Shown: one piece after another, positions 14,023 to 14,056 of the stretch
Layout of the letters: each line of letters starts with the position of its first letter
How positions within the stretch are numbered: the first letter of the stretch is position 1
NCBI GenBank assembly: GCA_038227745.1
Contig: JBBRPS010000188.1
Coordinates: 1 to 14,056, forward strand
DNA: 14,056 nt
Reading direction: 5' to 3'
Source: DASPXY01 sp038227745
GTDB lineage: Bacteria; Planctomycetota; Planctomycetia; Gemmatales; Gemmataceae
Notes under the pieces: generated by a model
The model's database searches: none
Told to the model about the DNA's origin: nothing
What the model saw: the letters and a program-made list of their open reading frames with translations, nothing else
Made by a program: the position numbers and the translations under genes

Positions 14023-14056
14023 ATGGCACACGCCGAGAAGCGTACCTCCGCAGTAG
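14023..14056 (+). CDS. Start of a gene cut by the window edge
   Basis: ATG at 14023 opens MAHAEKRTSAV and runs off the end. An AAGGGG ribosome-site candidate (14011-14016) lies six bases upstream, and a promoter-like pair is at 13941-13969. Eleven residues are too few for a firm call. Some phage-type tyrosine recombinases begin in this style (MAxxEKRT...), so an integrase is one possibility and would explain the damaged actB beside it. Confidence 0.45.
   Translation, partial: MAHAEKRTSAV

Noticed and set aside
1..14056. CRISPR array, tRNA, rRNA or complete insertion sequence
   Set aside because: No regularly spaced repeats, no cloverleaf or rRNA-like stretch and no transposase catalytic motif were found.

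Overview
The window is about 14 kb of GC-rich DNA that looks like a planctomycete chromosome, most likely of the Gemmata group. The signs are repeated palindromes whose conceptual translation gives the peptide SPTRQRGIPRWRVGLV in some frames, a TAT-variant molybdopterin/ActA-type respiratory module, a DUF4198-type secreted protein, and long oppositely oriented shadow frames caused by high GC. The assignment rests on recalled family features; no search was run.

Left part (1-5837, minus strand): from high to low coordinates there is a secreted DUF4198 + DUF3386-like fusion protein (5837-4452), a lipidated TolC-family outer-membrane efflux protein (4234-2462) and a full-length RecQ helicase (2353-86). 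A palindrome sits just past the 3' end of the first and the last of these. The middle one is flanked by a perfect 24-bp direct repeat.

Centre (5838-11364, plus strand): a 105-aa TPR protein, a 780-aa secreted fusion of a serine beta-lactamase-like domain with a NamZ/DUF1343 exo-muramidase domain (cell-wall turnover), a REP-like hairpin, a polytopic membrane protein of unknown function, a third palindrome, and a membrane-anchored dual-specificity/tyrosine phosphatase. The TPR and phosphatase genes share an unusual upstream motif.

Right part (11736-14056, plus strand): the first two genes of an alternative complex III (ACIII) respiratory module, actA (pentaheme cytochrome c) and actB (molybdopterin/Fe-S subunit). 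Both are damaged: actA has a one-base shift in a run of eight C. actB has lost the centre of its molybdopterin domain with a frame change, and its reading departs from the family inside the first Fe-S cysteine motif. A new promoter-like signal and the start of another gene (MAHAEKRTSAV...) follow at once. This looks like a decayed respiratory locus next to a possible insertion edge, although assembly error is not excluded.

No tRNA, rRNA, CRISPR array or complete insertion sequence was seen. I do not see a clearly new multi-gene system. The least explained signals are the palindrome family with locus-specific outer arms and the broken act module.
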